DNA from: Pyropia yezoensis
Taxonomy: Eukaryota; Rhodophyta; Bangiophyceae; Bangiales; Bangiaceae
NCBI GenBank assembly: GCA_009829735.1
Contig: CM020620.1
Span: forward strand, 29,110,951 to 29,174,950
DNA: 64,000 bases
Reading direction: 5' to 3'
How positions within the stretch are numbered: the stretch's first letter is position 1; every line of letters starts with the position of its first letter. The position numbers and the translations under genes are program-made. This document shows, in pieces, positions 52,218 to 61,044 of this stretch. A model generated the notes under the pieces. The model saw only the letters and a list, made by a program, of their open reading frames with translations, was not told the origin of the DNA and made no database searches.

Positions 52218-52443
52218 AGTCACAATCAGTCAACCGACGTAACGGTCACCACGAATAAGAGAGCGAGGGAGTAGACAGGGGGAGAGTAACAGTAGATCGC
52301 AGTCTAACGCAACCACTCAACACAAACGACCAGATCGCAGCACCACTAGTACAAGAAAAGGACCGGATCCCTATCCGTGTGCCAGTGCCGAAGACGGCGT
52401 CACCACAAGGGTGACGGAAACCCGTCCCCTGCTGCTCCACCAT

Positions 52444-52805
52444 TGTAGCTGAATAGGAAACCGTTGCACGTCCACTCTCAGGGAACACTCACCAAGGGGG
52501 ATCGGCACCAACGTCACCGGGAGGCCAAGGTTCCTGTCCTTGAAGCGCAAGCCACGGGACCAAGATGGGAGTCCAAATGGGAGGGGTTTGTTGTTCTACC
52601 ATGGCCGGCGTTGGATTCGCCGCCGGCCCCCTCGTTATAAACCCTCGGAGACACTACTAACTACCCTCCACCCCAAGATGCAAGTCCCTCTGGTCATACG
52701 TAACTTATAGATACCGTGACCAATACGAACTCTTAAATTGAAAGTTAAGGAACAGAAGTAGTCCCCCTAAACTAGGGTCACAATACGGTCATCCATATTG
52801 CTACA
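52444..52805 (-). repeat. 5' LTR of element B (362 bp)
   Basis: Begins TGTAGCAATATGG on the minus strand and ends CAGCTACA; collinear with the A LTR. The primer-binding site TGGTGGAGCAGCAGGGGA follows at 52442-52425. Confidence 0.9.
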
Positions 52806-53109
52806 TATCCCCCCCTTAGATTCGTCCCGTCCCCGGGTCGATCCGCATTCGGCTTTCCGAATGTACGTTCGTCACGCGACCGTTTACCAGTTGCGCGGGG
52901 CTTTACGCCCGTTCGTCGCAGTAAACCCTTTAAGGGGTTGACTGAGGGGGATGCCCCCCTTTGTGTGGCTCACACTCGATCCGTTATCCGGACAGTTGAT
53001 TCTCCAACGCGGGCTTCGCGTGAACCCTTCTCGGGGTTGACTGAGGGGGGTCCTCCCCTCGGTGCAGTTCACACCCGTTCCGAACCGTCGATTCTGACGC
53101 AGGTTTCGT
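52806..53109 (+). repeat. Two tandem units of about 100 bp
   Basis: Blocks at about 52910-53012 and 53013-53110 share the order ACCCTT..GGGGTTGACTGAGGGGG, then CTCACAC or TTCACAC with CGATCCGTTAT or CGTTCCGAACC, then GATTCT and GCAGGTTTCG-like text. The rest of the stretch shows no gene. It may be the 3' part of a decayed element leading into the gag fragment that follows. Confidence 0.5.
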
Positions 53110-53489
53110 GTCACCCCCCTTGTGGGGAGGGCATCCTGCGGATCTGCCACCAGGTGCCTGGTGGTAGGGGCGGCCGTCTCGAGGGCGGGGCCCCCGCGCG
53201 CGTTGCTGCGGGGGCGGTTGCGGAAGGGGTGGTCCCCCTTGAGGCACCCTGTTGCATGTTGGGCGGGGATCCCCAGCACTGGGTGTCTTCCTGCCCGCTC
53301 ATCCCGGAGGAGTCTCGACGGGCTGCAGCTCAACGCAAGGCATCCACGATAAGGTGGCCCGACAGAGCCCCTGGGCCCCCGCCAGTCAGGCAGCAGCCGG
53401 ACCAGGGAGGAGAACTAGCTGTAGAGGAGGCACCATCTCACTGGAACACGCCGGAAGACGCTAGCAAGCCAAGCGCGGGAAGCGAGTAA
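53110..53489 (+). pseudogene. gag: Gag 3' end fragment of an A/B-type element
   Basis: The plus frame contains GDPQHWVSSCPLIPEESRRA and AAQRKAS, the same as gag A and B, and ends in Gly-Ser-Glu and TAA. The knuckle has CMLGGD where A has CMLCGD, losing one zinc Cys, and the slippery heptamer reads GGGAAGC instead of GGGAAAC. No gag N-terminus precedes it. Confidence 0.8.
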
Positions 53490-54418
53490 GAGAAAGGACT
53501 ACACGGGGCCGCTGGGTTAACCCAAGCGCACCACCCCGTACGGCCGCGGGGAGAGCCCCTCGGAGGGCGCGGCTGAGTCGGCGACGCGTCGATCCCCGGG
53601 TGCACCTTCATACCCCGAAGTCACGGTGACAGGGGAACGACGACCAACTTCCCTCTAAGGGAGGTAAGGACGGGGTGCCCCGACCGACGGAGACACCCAA
53701 GACCCCGACCTAAGATGCCCGCCACCAAGGCGACGCCGCCACCCAGCGGGGCAACCCGGGCGGGCCCAGGAAGAATCACCGGCGCGGGGGGAAGCCCCAC
53801 CGGCAGATGGGCCGGCGTCGCAGGCGCACGGGGGCGAGGAGGAAGAAGAAGGGCGGGCGCCCGCCCGGAGTAGCTCCCGGAGTCCACCGCCATGGGGGAA
53901 GACACGTCTTGACCACCAGTCGCCCGCGGCACCGCGGGAAGAGCGCCGCCGCCACCCGGGCCCGACGAAGGCACAACGGGGACCGAGGGGGTAGACCCGT
54001 CAACCACCCCCGCGGACGGACCACCAACCGGGCGGGAACCCGCGCCGTCTTGACCCGCCGTCTCGGCCGGGGTGCCGCCACGACCGTCAGAAGCACCGGC
54101 TGCAACTTCTTGAGGTAGAGCCACGCCGGCACCGGCGACAGGAGCCATCCGGGCCGCCGGAGGAGTAGGATTAGAGGCCGCCGCACACGGTTGACCGCCC
54201 CCCGACGGAGCCGTCGTGCCGCTGCAAACGGACGACAACCCGCCCGGCGCGCCCGCCGCAGCCACACGGACGGTCATCCGATCCTCGTCGTCCGACGAGC
54301 TCGCCAAGACGCACTCGGCAGCGGTGGAGGAGACGGGAACGTCGTCCTGCATCACATCCTCCTCCTCAAGCAGAAGGTCGTCCTCACCCCCGGGCACCTT
54401 GGGGGTTCGACATGGTGG
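53490..54418 (-). other. Region before element C with one doubtful minus-strand ORF
   Basis: A frame opens with ATG at 54742 inside the LTR of C (antisense), leaves the LTR at 54418 and runs to 53621. Outside the LTR it has an acidic stretch (GGEDDLLLEEEDVMQDDVPV), an SSSDDEDR cluster and then low-complexity Gly/Pro/Ala. It could be a real product read out from the LTR or an accidental frame in GC-rich DNA. The part 53490-53620 shows nothing. Confidence 0.3.
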
Positions 54419-54887
54419 TGTGGCAGTATTGACCCCCAGGTAGGGGGGCAACACGTGCCATGCAAGGGGCGGCAGGCCACTAGCCTGATCCGTTCCTCCC
54501 CCTGCATTTGGGTCCATATTCCCTAAGTTTGGGATAGTTAGCTTAGTAGTAAATCCAACTTGGATTTGAGGGTTTTCTGCATTTATCGTCTTGAATTTTC
54601 GTGTGGCCCGGTGGGCAGGTGCTGGGGTGGGAGATTCTGAGTGGCGAGATTCTGAGGGGACCCTGGGGGGATAAGGGGAGGGACAGCGGGGCTTGGCCCT
54701 GCGTCCCCGTCCCGACCAAGAAACTGTTGGACCACACAACATCCTCTTGTTTGTCCGTGGGGGGTTTGCCCCACAACAGGGACAGAGTGTGTGCGACTTG
54801 CACTTCTTCCCGTTCCCCCGACACGGGAGGCAGCCCTAGCACACCGCCCCAACTTGGGTGCCGTGTGTGCTAGTGGTTTTTGCCACA
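54419..54887 (+). repeat. 5' LTR of element C (469 bp)
   Basis: Starts TGTGGCAG and ends TTTTTGCCACA, giving a seven-base inverted terminal repeat. An inverted copy of the same length lies at 49702-50170. The primer site follows two bases later. Confidence 0.92.
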
Positions 54888-54889
54888 TT

Positions 54890-54907
54890 TGGTGGAGCAG
54901 CAGGGGA
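54890..54907 (+). other. Primer-binding site of element C
   Basis: TGGTGGAGCAGCAGGGGA, identical to the sites in A and D. Confidence 0.85.
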
Positions 54908-55006
54908 CAGAGGTAAACTTTACCTCCGGGTGCACCCGGGTGTAGGGGGCCCTCTGTCTCAGAGGAACGGTGGTCTTGGACCGTGTCATACGGATCGTCA
55001 GCCAAC

Positions 55007-56953
55007 ATGGCTAGCTCGGACCCCCCGTCGTCCGGGGAGTACACGGGTGACGCACGTACTTCAGTGCCTTTGAATACTGGTGAGACACAGGCGGGTTTAC
55101 CTGGGGTCGCAGAGGGACTAGAGGTCCCTCAAGCCAGCAGGACTGGAAGTACGGGCGGGCAACAGGCCACCCCGACTCAGTCGGGAGTTCACTCGGGTGA
55201 CACTTCTGATGTGGGTGGGCCGAAGTCTGGCCACCGTAAGGTATACTCAACGGGAACGTCCCAAGGGGTGAGGACTGTCCCCGCGGGTTCCACTCGGGTT
55301 GGAGCCAACTTTGGCTTGGAGCCGTCGCCAACTAGGCTTTCGGAGGACGGTGGACCTCCGTTGGTCGGCGATGGGCTCGCGCCCATGCCCCCGGTTGAGA
55401 CCCCTGAGGAACGTGGTTACCCCTCAGGTGGACTCCCGGAGGCGGACCGAGACTCAACTGGAGTCGTCAATCCACTCCTCGCGGAAACTGTCCGTCGGGA
55501 GGCGACCAATGTGTTGCGGCAGACTTTGCCGGACCTGGTGGTCACGATGACGAATACTATTCTGAATCAGATTGTGGCGAGTTTGCCAGATGGCCTTAAT
55601 GTCCAAACCGGATTGGGGCTTTCGAGCCCGCAGGCGCAGGGGGAATCCCCCCTTACGCCTATCTCTGGTCGCCCCGAACTGGGGGCGACACCTGTGACTC
55701 CCAACGAGGGAGCCACACCATACTCGGTGGGGCGTACGCCCTTCACGGGGGAGTTCCCCCCGGAAACGCCGGCGGCTACACCAAGCGCGCCGCGCCGGAC
55801 TACAGGCACTGAGAGTGAACTTACCCCAGTGCCACAGCGGCTGTTCCCTCAACGTGAAGTGCCGCCCAAGATCCAGGTAGCCAACCCGGTCTACCAGAGG
55901 ATATTTGACTGTGAGACCTACGCCCTCCACAACAAGTCGGTGGCGTATGGTCCTGACCAGGCCCGAGCCATGGGCCGTGCCAAGAAGAATGCACTTCATT
56001 CTTTTGGGCACAAAGCGGAGTGGGACGGAACTCCCCCCCTCCGTGTCTTTGAGTTCCTACGTCGTTTCACAAAAGCCTGTGACGACAATGCCATAAGTGA
56101 AGGCATGGCTTTTTACATGCTACAGGAGTTTACGAAGGGCGACCTACGGACAGAACTTATGTCCGTCATGCCCAGCTCCTCAAGTGGAGGCGCTGGGGAG
56201 GTGACGTCCTATTTGGAGCTCGTCAACTGGTTGTTGAGAGCCATGGTTGATGAGGCAGCGTTGGCTTCTCAAGTCGAGGAGTTTACGCAAGCCCATCAGG
56301 AAGAGGCGGAGGACGAGTTGTCCTTTGCGGAGCGAGTCCGTAAGCTCAACAATCTTTGTGGGTTTCTTCATCCACAAGCTGTGGTGAAGAGTCGGTTTGT
56401 GGAGGGACTCCATTGGTCAGTCCGGATGGAGACCCGGGAGCATAACACTGCCCGGGCGACCCTGGCCGAGTTGGCCAGGTTCGCCTATCGCAGAGGCGAG
56501 GCCTACCGCAAGTTGCGGGAGGAACAACGCCAGGAGCGTCAGGCCGAGTTGGCCAAGGAACGGGAGGAGGCGCGCCAGGCCAGAGAGTTGAGAGAGGCAC
56601 GCCGAATCCGCAAGGAGAGGGTGGTAGCTGCCGTGGGAACTTCCCAGGGTATCCCTTCGTCTTCCCCAGTTGGGAAGACCCCTCCCGGAACGGACCATCG
56701 GTGTTGGAACTGCAACTCCGATGGTCACTGGGCATATGATTGCCCCAAGTTGAGTAAACGCATCCAACAACTTGTTAGGAATGCGAGTAAAAAGTCGGCT
56801 ACGAACGAAGTACGTTCACGCCGCGAGGGTGGGTCTCGACCGGTCGTTGCGGTCGCCACACCCTCGGCGGAGGAGGCGGACACGTCGTCCTCGGACTCGT
56901 CGTCTTCCTCCCCGCCCTCAGATTCGGACGCCAAGTCGGCGGGAAACGAATGA
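55007..56953 (+). CDS. gag: Gag polyprotein of element C
   Basis: First ATG at 55007; the frame is open further upstream from a GTG at 54983. The element D leader has the same ACATGGCTA context, which supports this start. About 648 codons. A Ser/Thr/Pro-rich N-terminal half is followed by the capsid domain (FEFLRRFTKACDDNAISEGM), an Arg/Glu-rich coiled segment (residues about 510-540), a CCHC knuckle CWNCNSDGHWAYDC and a Ser/Asp tail ending Gly-Asn-Glu and TGA. The capsid is homologous to D and more distantly to A and B. The stop overlaps the pol ATG as AATGA. Confidence 0.93.
   Translation: MASSDPPSSGEYTGDARTSVPLNTGETQAGLPGVAEGLEVPQASRTGSTGGQQATPTQSGVHSGDTSDVGGPKSGHRKVYSTGTSQGVRTVPAGSTRVGANFGLEPSPTRLSEDGGPPLVGDGLAPMPPVETPEERGYPSGGLPEADRDSTGVVNPLLAETVRREATNVLRQTLPDLVVTMTNTILNQIVASLPDGLNVQTGLGLSSPQAQGESPLTPISGRPELGATPVTPNEGATPYSVGRTPFTGEFPPETPAATPSAPRRTTGTESELTPVPQRLFPQREVPPKIQVANPVYQRIFDCETYALHNKSVAYGPDQARAMGRAKKNALHSFGHKAEWDGTPPLRVFEFLRRFTKACDDNAISEGMAFYMLQEFTKGDLRTELMSVMPSSSSGGAGEVTSYLELVNWLLRAMVDEAALASQVEEFTQAHQEEAEDELSFAERVRKLNNLCGFLHPQAVVKSRFVEGLHWSVRMETREHNTARATLAELARFAYRRGEAYRKLREEQRQERQAELAKEREEARQARELREARRIRKERVVAAVGTSQGIPSSSPVGKTPPGTDHRCWNCNSDGHWAYDCPKLSKRIQQLVRNASKKSATNEVRSRREGGSRPVVAVATPSAEEADTSSSDSSSSSPPSDSDAKSAGNE
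56941..56947 (+). promoter_or_regulatory. Predicted -1 ribosomal frameshift site G GGA AAC
   Basis: GGGAAAC in phase with gag as G GGA AAC, followed by GAA TGA. A one-base backward slip enters the pol frame directly. The same heptamer and distance to the stop occur in element A. The ATG overlapping the gag stop (56950-56952) offers termination-reinitiation as the alternative. Confidence 0.8.
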
Positions 56954-59900
56954 CCGTTGGGGCTGGTCGTCCGAAGCTCACAACGGCAGCCTCGGCCAAG
57001 TGGGCCAGGAGGACGAACCAACCGTGCCGGATACTGCGGCGACCTAAGGGAGTCCGCCCACCTCGGGTAGGACTCCCCAAGAACGTAAACCCACGTCGGG
57101 TCATCGCGGTGCTGACGGGTGAGAACTTCCAGGTGGCTGGACGGGTGCAACTTGCCCCCGGCCGTGCATGCTGTACCCGTATCGTACTTGATACCGGGTC
57201 AGGAGCCTCCTTGATACGCAAGTCGCTATTACCAAAGGAGGTGAAGCTCCAATGCTGGAGGTCCAAAGCTGACCATATGATTGACATCAATGGTGGGGTA
57301 CTTCCCATCGTTGGTGCCGTGACCCTACCAACTAGGTTGGGGACCCATGAGGTCGACGTGACCTATGGCGTAGTTGAGAATATATCGGTACCCCTGCTTC
57401 TGGGTACCCCTTATGTTGTTACACAAGTGCCTTTGATTTGTGGCCCTGAGTACTGGGTCAAGTTGATGAATGGGGAGACTATCCCCATCCTTGGTAAGGG
57501 AAAGTCTGTGGCTCCTGTGACAGTCTCACAGTCGAAGGCTGTTTGCTCTGTGAGGGAAGGGTTTACTGCTACCCTGCGTTTAGCCCGCAAAGTCACGTTG
57601 CCCCCCAACTCGGTGGCGCACGTTGATGTTGTAACTGATTTTACGGGGAACGGGTTGGTGCACCCTCACCCCCGTCTTGCTCGCAAGCACCAAGTGCATG
57701 TTGCCCTTGGCATGATGGACTCCAAGGCCGGAGTCCCGTGGAGGATCCAGGTGATGAACCTGAGCCCGACGCCCAAGTACTTCAAGTCGGGAGCCAAGTT
57801 CGGCTATATCGACCAACACGAGGGACCGGTAGTAGCGGTCACCCTCAACGCGGGCGCAAGTAGCGACCCGAAGTCCGGAAAGGAGAAGCATCAAGCCAAG
57901 TCGGCCGCCTCTCCTCGACCCCATGTGAACATGGAGGGTGTCCCCCCCAGGTTGAGGGTTCAAGTTGAACGCCTCTTGGACCAATATCACAAGTTGTGGG
58001 ATGGTCAATTGGGACTCATGAGAGCCACCCAACACCGGATCGAGTTGAAGCCCGGTGCACCCCCTATACGCCAACAACCGTATAGGGGAGGACCTCGTTC
58101 AAGGGCCCTCGTTAAGGAGCAAGTTGCTCGCATGGAGGCCCTCGATGTGATCGAGGCCAGCAACGCCGAGTGGGCGAGTCCGGTGGTTATCGTCCCCAAA
58201 GTTGATGGGACCCCCCGGTTCTGTATCGACTACCGTAAGCTCAACGAGAGCACGGTGAAGGACAGTTATCCCCTACCTAGGATGGATGACTGTCTGGACT
58301 CCCTGGGGAAGGCAAACGTGTTCTCTACCCTGGACTGTAACGCGGGGTACTGGCAAATTCCCATTGCCCCGGAGGACAGGCATAAAACTACCTTTACCTG
58401 TCACTGTGGTACCTACCAGTGCAAGCGTCTACCTTTTGGTCTGTGTAACGCGCCGGCAACTTTCCAGCGCGCTATGGACATGATTCTGGCCGGAGTACGG
58501 TGGCAGATCTGTCTTGTGTACCTAGACGATATCATTGTGTTCTCCCGAAGTCCGGAGGAACACATTGGCCATCTTGGCCAGGTGTTCAAGCTACTTGCTG
58601 ACGCCGGTGTGTCACTGAAGGCGAGTAAGTGCCACCTCTTTACTCAAGAGGTGGAGTACTTGGGACATGTTGTCCATCCGGGGCGTCTCAGTGTTAACGA
58701 GAAGAACTTGAGGGCCATTCGTAAGGCTCAGTACCCCCGGACCCAGACCCAGATGAGGAGCTTCCTCGGGATGTGTAACGTGTACCGACGTTTCACCAAG
58801 GGCTTCGCCAAGGTGGCGAAGCCGTTGAATGAGCTAGTGAGCTCAACGCTACCGAAGAACCTGCCTCCCCCAAGTCGGGTGGAGCAGGAATCCTTTGAGA
58901 CTCTTCGGGACCTTCTGCTGAAGCCCCCCATCTTGGCTATTCCCAGGTTGGGAGGCCACTACATCCTGGATGTGGACGCTAGCTACGACCAACTTGGTTG
59001 TGTGTTGCTTCAGCAGCAGCCGGACAAGGAATACTTGCCGGTGGGATACTTTAGTAAGGGGCTGAACTCGGCCGAGAAGAACTACGGAGTCACCGAGTTG
59101 GAAGGACTCGCAGTGGTGTGGGCGGTGACGTCACTTCGTCACTACCTGGAGGGTGAGAAGTTCCTCATCCGCTGTGACCACCGCGCGTTGCAGTTCATCT
59201 TTAAGACGGACTGTACGAACACTCGTCTCAACCGGTGGAGGGTGCGACTGGCACCCTTCAACTTTGACATTGAGTACCGACCTGGCAGGCAACATGCCCT
59301 TGCCGACGGCCTCTCTCGGGTACCTACCGAGGGGCTGGACACTAACCCAGTCGATGAGGACATCCCCATCGTGGGGGTAGTCCCGCGCTCGGGTCAGGCG
59401 TTGAACCCCGAGGCGCCAGGGAACAAGAAGTACTTGCCCCTGTCCCTGGACGAGGTGGTGAAGGCCCAGGCCGAGGATCCCTTCTGCAAGTCGCAGAGGG
59501 ATACGCTGGATACAGTGGCGGAGACGCGATTCCTTATCGCAGACGATGGCCTCCTCTTGAGGAGGGGGATATTCCAGGGGACCGAACAACTTGTCGTCCC
59601 CGCATCCCTCAAGGACAGTATCCTTGAGAGGGAGCACAACGCTCCCACGGGTGGACACCTGGGGTCTAGTAAACTGTACCAGACCCTGAGGACCAGGTAC
59701 TACTGGCCGTCCATGGTGGTGGACATCTACAGTTGGGTGGCTGCCTGCACAAGTTGTGCACAGAATCGTCTGATGGAACGGCGGCCTACTACGGCTATGC
59801 TATTGTTCCCGGCCAAGGAGCCCTTCGCCGCGTTGGCGATGGACATCCTTGGGCCATTGCCCGTGACCGAGGAGGGCCACCAGTACCTCCTGGTCATCTG

Positions 59901-60777
59901 TGACCGCTTCACGAAACTTACGCGAGCGATCCCACTGGCAGAGATCACGGCCATGTCGGTCGTGTCAGCCTTCCTAGATCACTGGGTTGCCGCGTATGGC
60001 ATCCCAGATAGTACACTATCGGACAATGGACCGCAATTTGCGTCTGTACTGTTTCAGGGAGTGCTGGATATGTTGGGGGTTAAGGCAAACTATGCCACCC
60101 CCTACCACCCACAAACTAATGGGCAGGTGGAGCGCTTCAACAAAACTATTGTTAGGCAGCTGCGCCACTATGTGAGTGAGCACGTGAAGACGTGGGACCA
60201 ATACATTTCTATCCTTACTACTGCCTACAATTCGCAGGTTCACTCATCTACCGGGGAAGTACCCCTCGCTTTTGTGACCCCCCGTCGCGTGCGGTCTATT
60301 GCCGTGCGGCGGTCGCTCCCAACTAGGGAGGATGGTGGCAGTACGCCTACTCCTACTGAGAGTAAGGCGGAGTTCGCCGCTAGGCTTGAAAACCTCATCC
60401 CTAAAGTCAGGGCTGAGATGGACAAAGCACAAAAGCGCTACAAGCGTACCTTTGACAAAAAGGTGCGCAATGCTAAACATGTCCCCGAGCAGGGTGACTG
60501 GGTGCTGGTACACTCGCACACCCCAACTGGGGGTAAGCTGGTATTCCAGACGAAGGGACCGTACCAGGTCCTTCGTACTGATGGGCGGCGCTTCACCATC
60601 GAAAGTGACGATGGGGTCCGCACAGTGAACGGACAGGACGTGGTCAAAGTTGCACCACCGCCTGCAGGCGACCCAGTTTGGGCGCATGCGTTGGAAGCGT
60701 GGCGCCTCCCCTCACTGCCTGCGGCCAAACAGGGCCCGCAGGAGTACGTGTTCGATAAGTTCATCGACCACGGATGA
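56950..60777 (+). CDS. pol: Pol polyprotein of element C
   Basis: 1275 codons without a break. Protease DTGSGASLIR begins near residue 81. RT: FCIDYRKLNES, LPFGLCNAPATFQ and the active site YLDD near residues 524-527. RNase H: YILDVDASYDQLGC, LEGLAVVWAV, RCDHRALQFI, HALADGLSR. Integrase: the HHCC zinc module (REHNAPTGGHLG and CTSCAQN), then the catalytic Asp 965 (AMDILGPL), Asp 1025 (LSDNGPQF) and Glu 1061 (GQVERFN), giving exact DD35E spacing. All catalytic residues are present, so the copy is recent and could be active. The frame ends at a TGA directly before a chromodomain-like segment. Confidence 0.95.
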   Translation: MTVGAGRPKLTTAASAKWARRTNQPCRILRRPKGVRPPRVGLPKNVNPRRVIAVLTGENFQVAGRVQLAPGRACCTRIVLDTGSGASLIRKSLLPKEVKLQCWRSKADHMIDINGGVLPIVGAVTLPTRLGTHEVDVTYGVVENISVPLLLGTPYVVTQVPLICGPEYWVKLMNGETIPILGKGKSVAPVTVSQSKAVCSVREGFTATLRLARKVTLPPNSVAHVDVVTDFTGNGLVHPHPRLARKHQVHVALGMMDSKAGVPWRIQVMNLSPTPKYFKSGAKFGYIDQHEGPVVAVTLNAGASSDPKSGKEKHQAKSAASPRPHVNMEGVPPRLRVQVERLLDQYHKLWDGQLGLMRATQHRIELKPGAPPIRQQPYRGGPRSRALVKEQVARMEALDVIEASNAEWASPVVIVPKVDGTPRFCIDYRKLNESTVKDSYPLPRMDDCLDSLGKANVFSTLDCNAGYWQIPIAPEDRHKTTFTCHCGTYQCKRLPFGLCNAPATFQRAMDMILAGVRWQICLVYLDDIIVFSRSPEEHIGHLGQVFKLLADAGVSLKASKCHLFTQEVEYLGHVVHPGRLSVNEKNLRAIRKAQYPRTQTQMRSFLGMCNVYRRFTKGFAKVAKPLNELVSSTLPKNLPPPSRVEQESFETLRDLLLKPPILAIPRLGGHYILDVDASYDQLGCVLLQQQPDKEYLPVGYFSKGLNSAEKNYGVTELEGLAVVWAVTSLRHYLEGEKFLIRCDHRALQFIFKTDCTNTRLNRWRVRLAPFNFDIEYRPGRQHALADGLSRVPTEGLDTNPVDEDIPIVGVVPRSGQALNPEAPGNKKYLPLSLDEVVKAQAEDPFCKSQRDTLDTVAETRFLIADDGLLLRRGIFQGTEQLVVPASLKDSILEREHNAPTGGHLGSSKLYQTLRTRYYWPSMVVDIYSWVAACTSCAQNRLMERRPTTAMLLFPAKEPFAALAMDILGPLPVTEEGHQYLLVICDRFTKLTRAIPLAEITAMSVVSAFLDHWVAAYGIPDSTLSDNGPQFASVLFQGVLDMLGVKANYATPYHPQTNGQVERFNKTIVRQLRHYVSEHVKTWDQYISILTTAYNSQVHSSTGEVPLAFVTPRRVRSIAVRRSLPTREDGGSTPTPTESKAEFAARLENLIPKVRAEMDKAQKRYKRTFDKKVRNAKHVPEQGDWVLVHSHTPTGGKLVFQTKGPYQVLRTDGRRFTIESDDGVRTVNGQDVVKVAPPPAGDPVWAHALEAWRLPSLPAAKQGPQEYVFDKFIDHG

Positions 60778-60933
60778 GATGAAGACACTGACCGCCTCAT
60801 GTTGAGGGTGCGTTGGTTTGGCTACAAAGCCAAGGATGATACGTGGGAGTATGTGGAGGACCTTCCCGCTGAGAAGGTCCGGGCGTACTGTGCCCGGAAT
60901 GAGATAGGCCCTAACAGCCCTCCCTCAACGTGA
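60778..60933 (+). pseudogene. Chromodomain-like tail of C pol, separated by TGA
   Basis: In the same frame as pol, directly after TGA (60775-60777), the text LRVRWFGYKAKDDTWEYVED and LPAEKVRAYCAR fits the second half of a chromodomain (strands, then the W-E pair and C-terminal helix). Pol upstream of the stop ends VFDKFIDHG, which fits the first strand. Either the stop is read through or this copy has lost its chromodomain. In chromoviruses this domain guides integration to marked chromatin. Confidence 0.65.
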
Positions 60934-61044
60934 GGGAAGGCCGAGCAACAGTGCCAAGAGAGTGCTTCAAGTCGAAGTGGTACGCAGAGTGGCTTTTAAC
61001 TACAGCCCTAACCCTCGCACTCTCACAACAAAGGCAGCTACCAA

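Larger units (their letters stand above)
50171..52805 (-). mobile_element. Ty3/gypsy element B, truncated (5' LTR and gag)
   Basis: Close relative of A: LTR, primer site, 5' leader and gag are collinear. It ends abruptly at 50171 inside the gag 3' end, where the lone LTR begins, so pol and the 3' LTR are gone. Confidence 0.9.
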
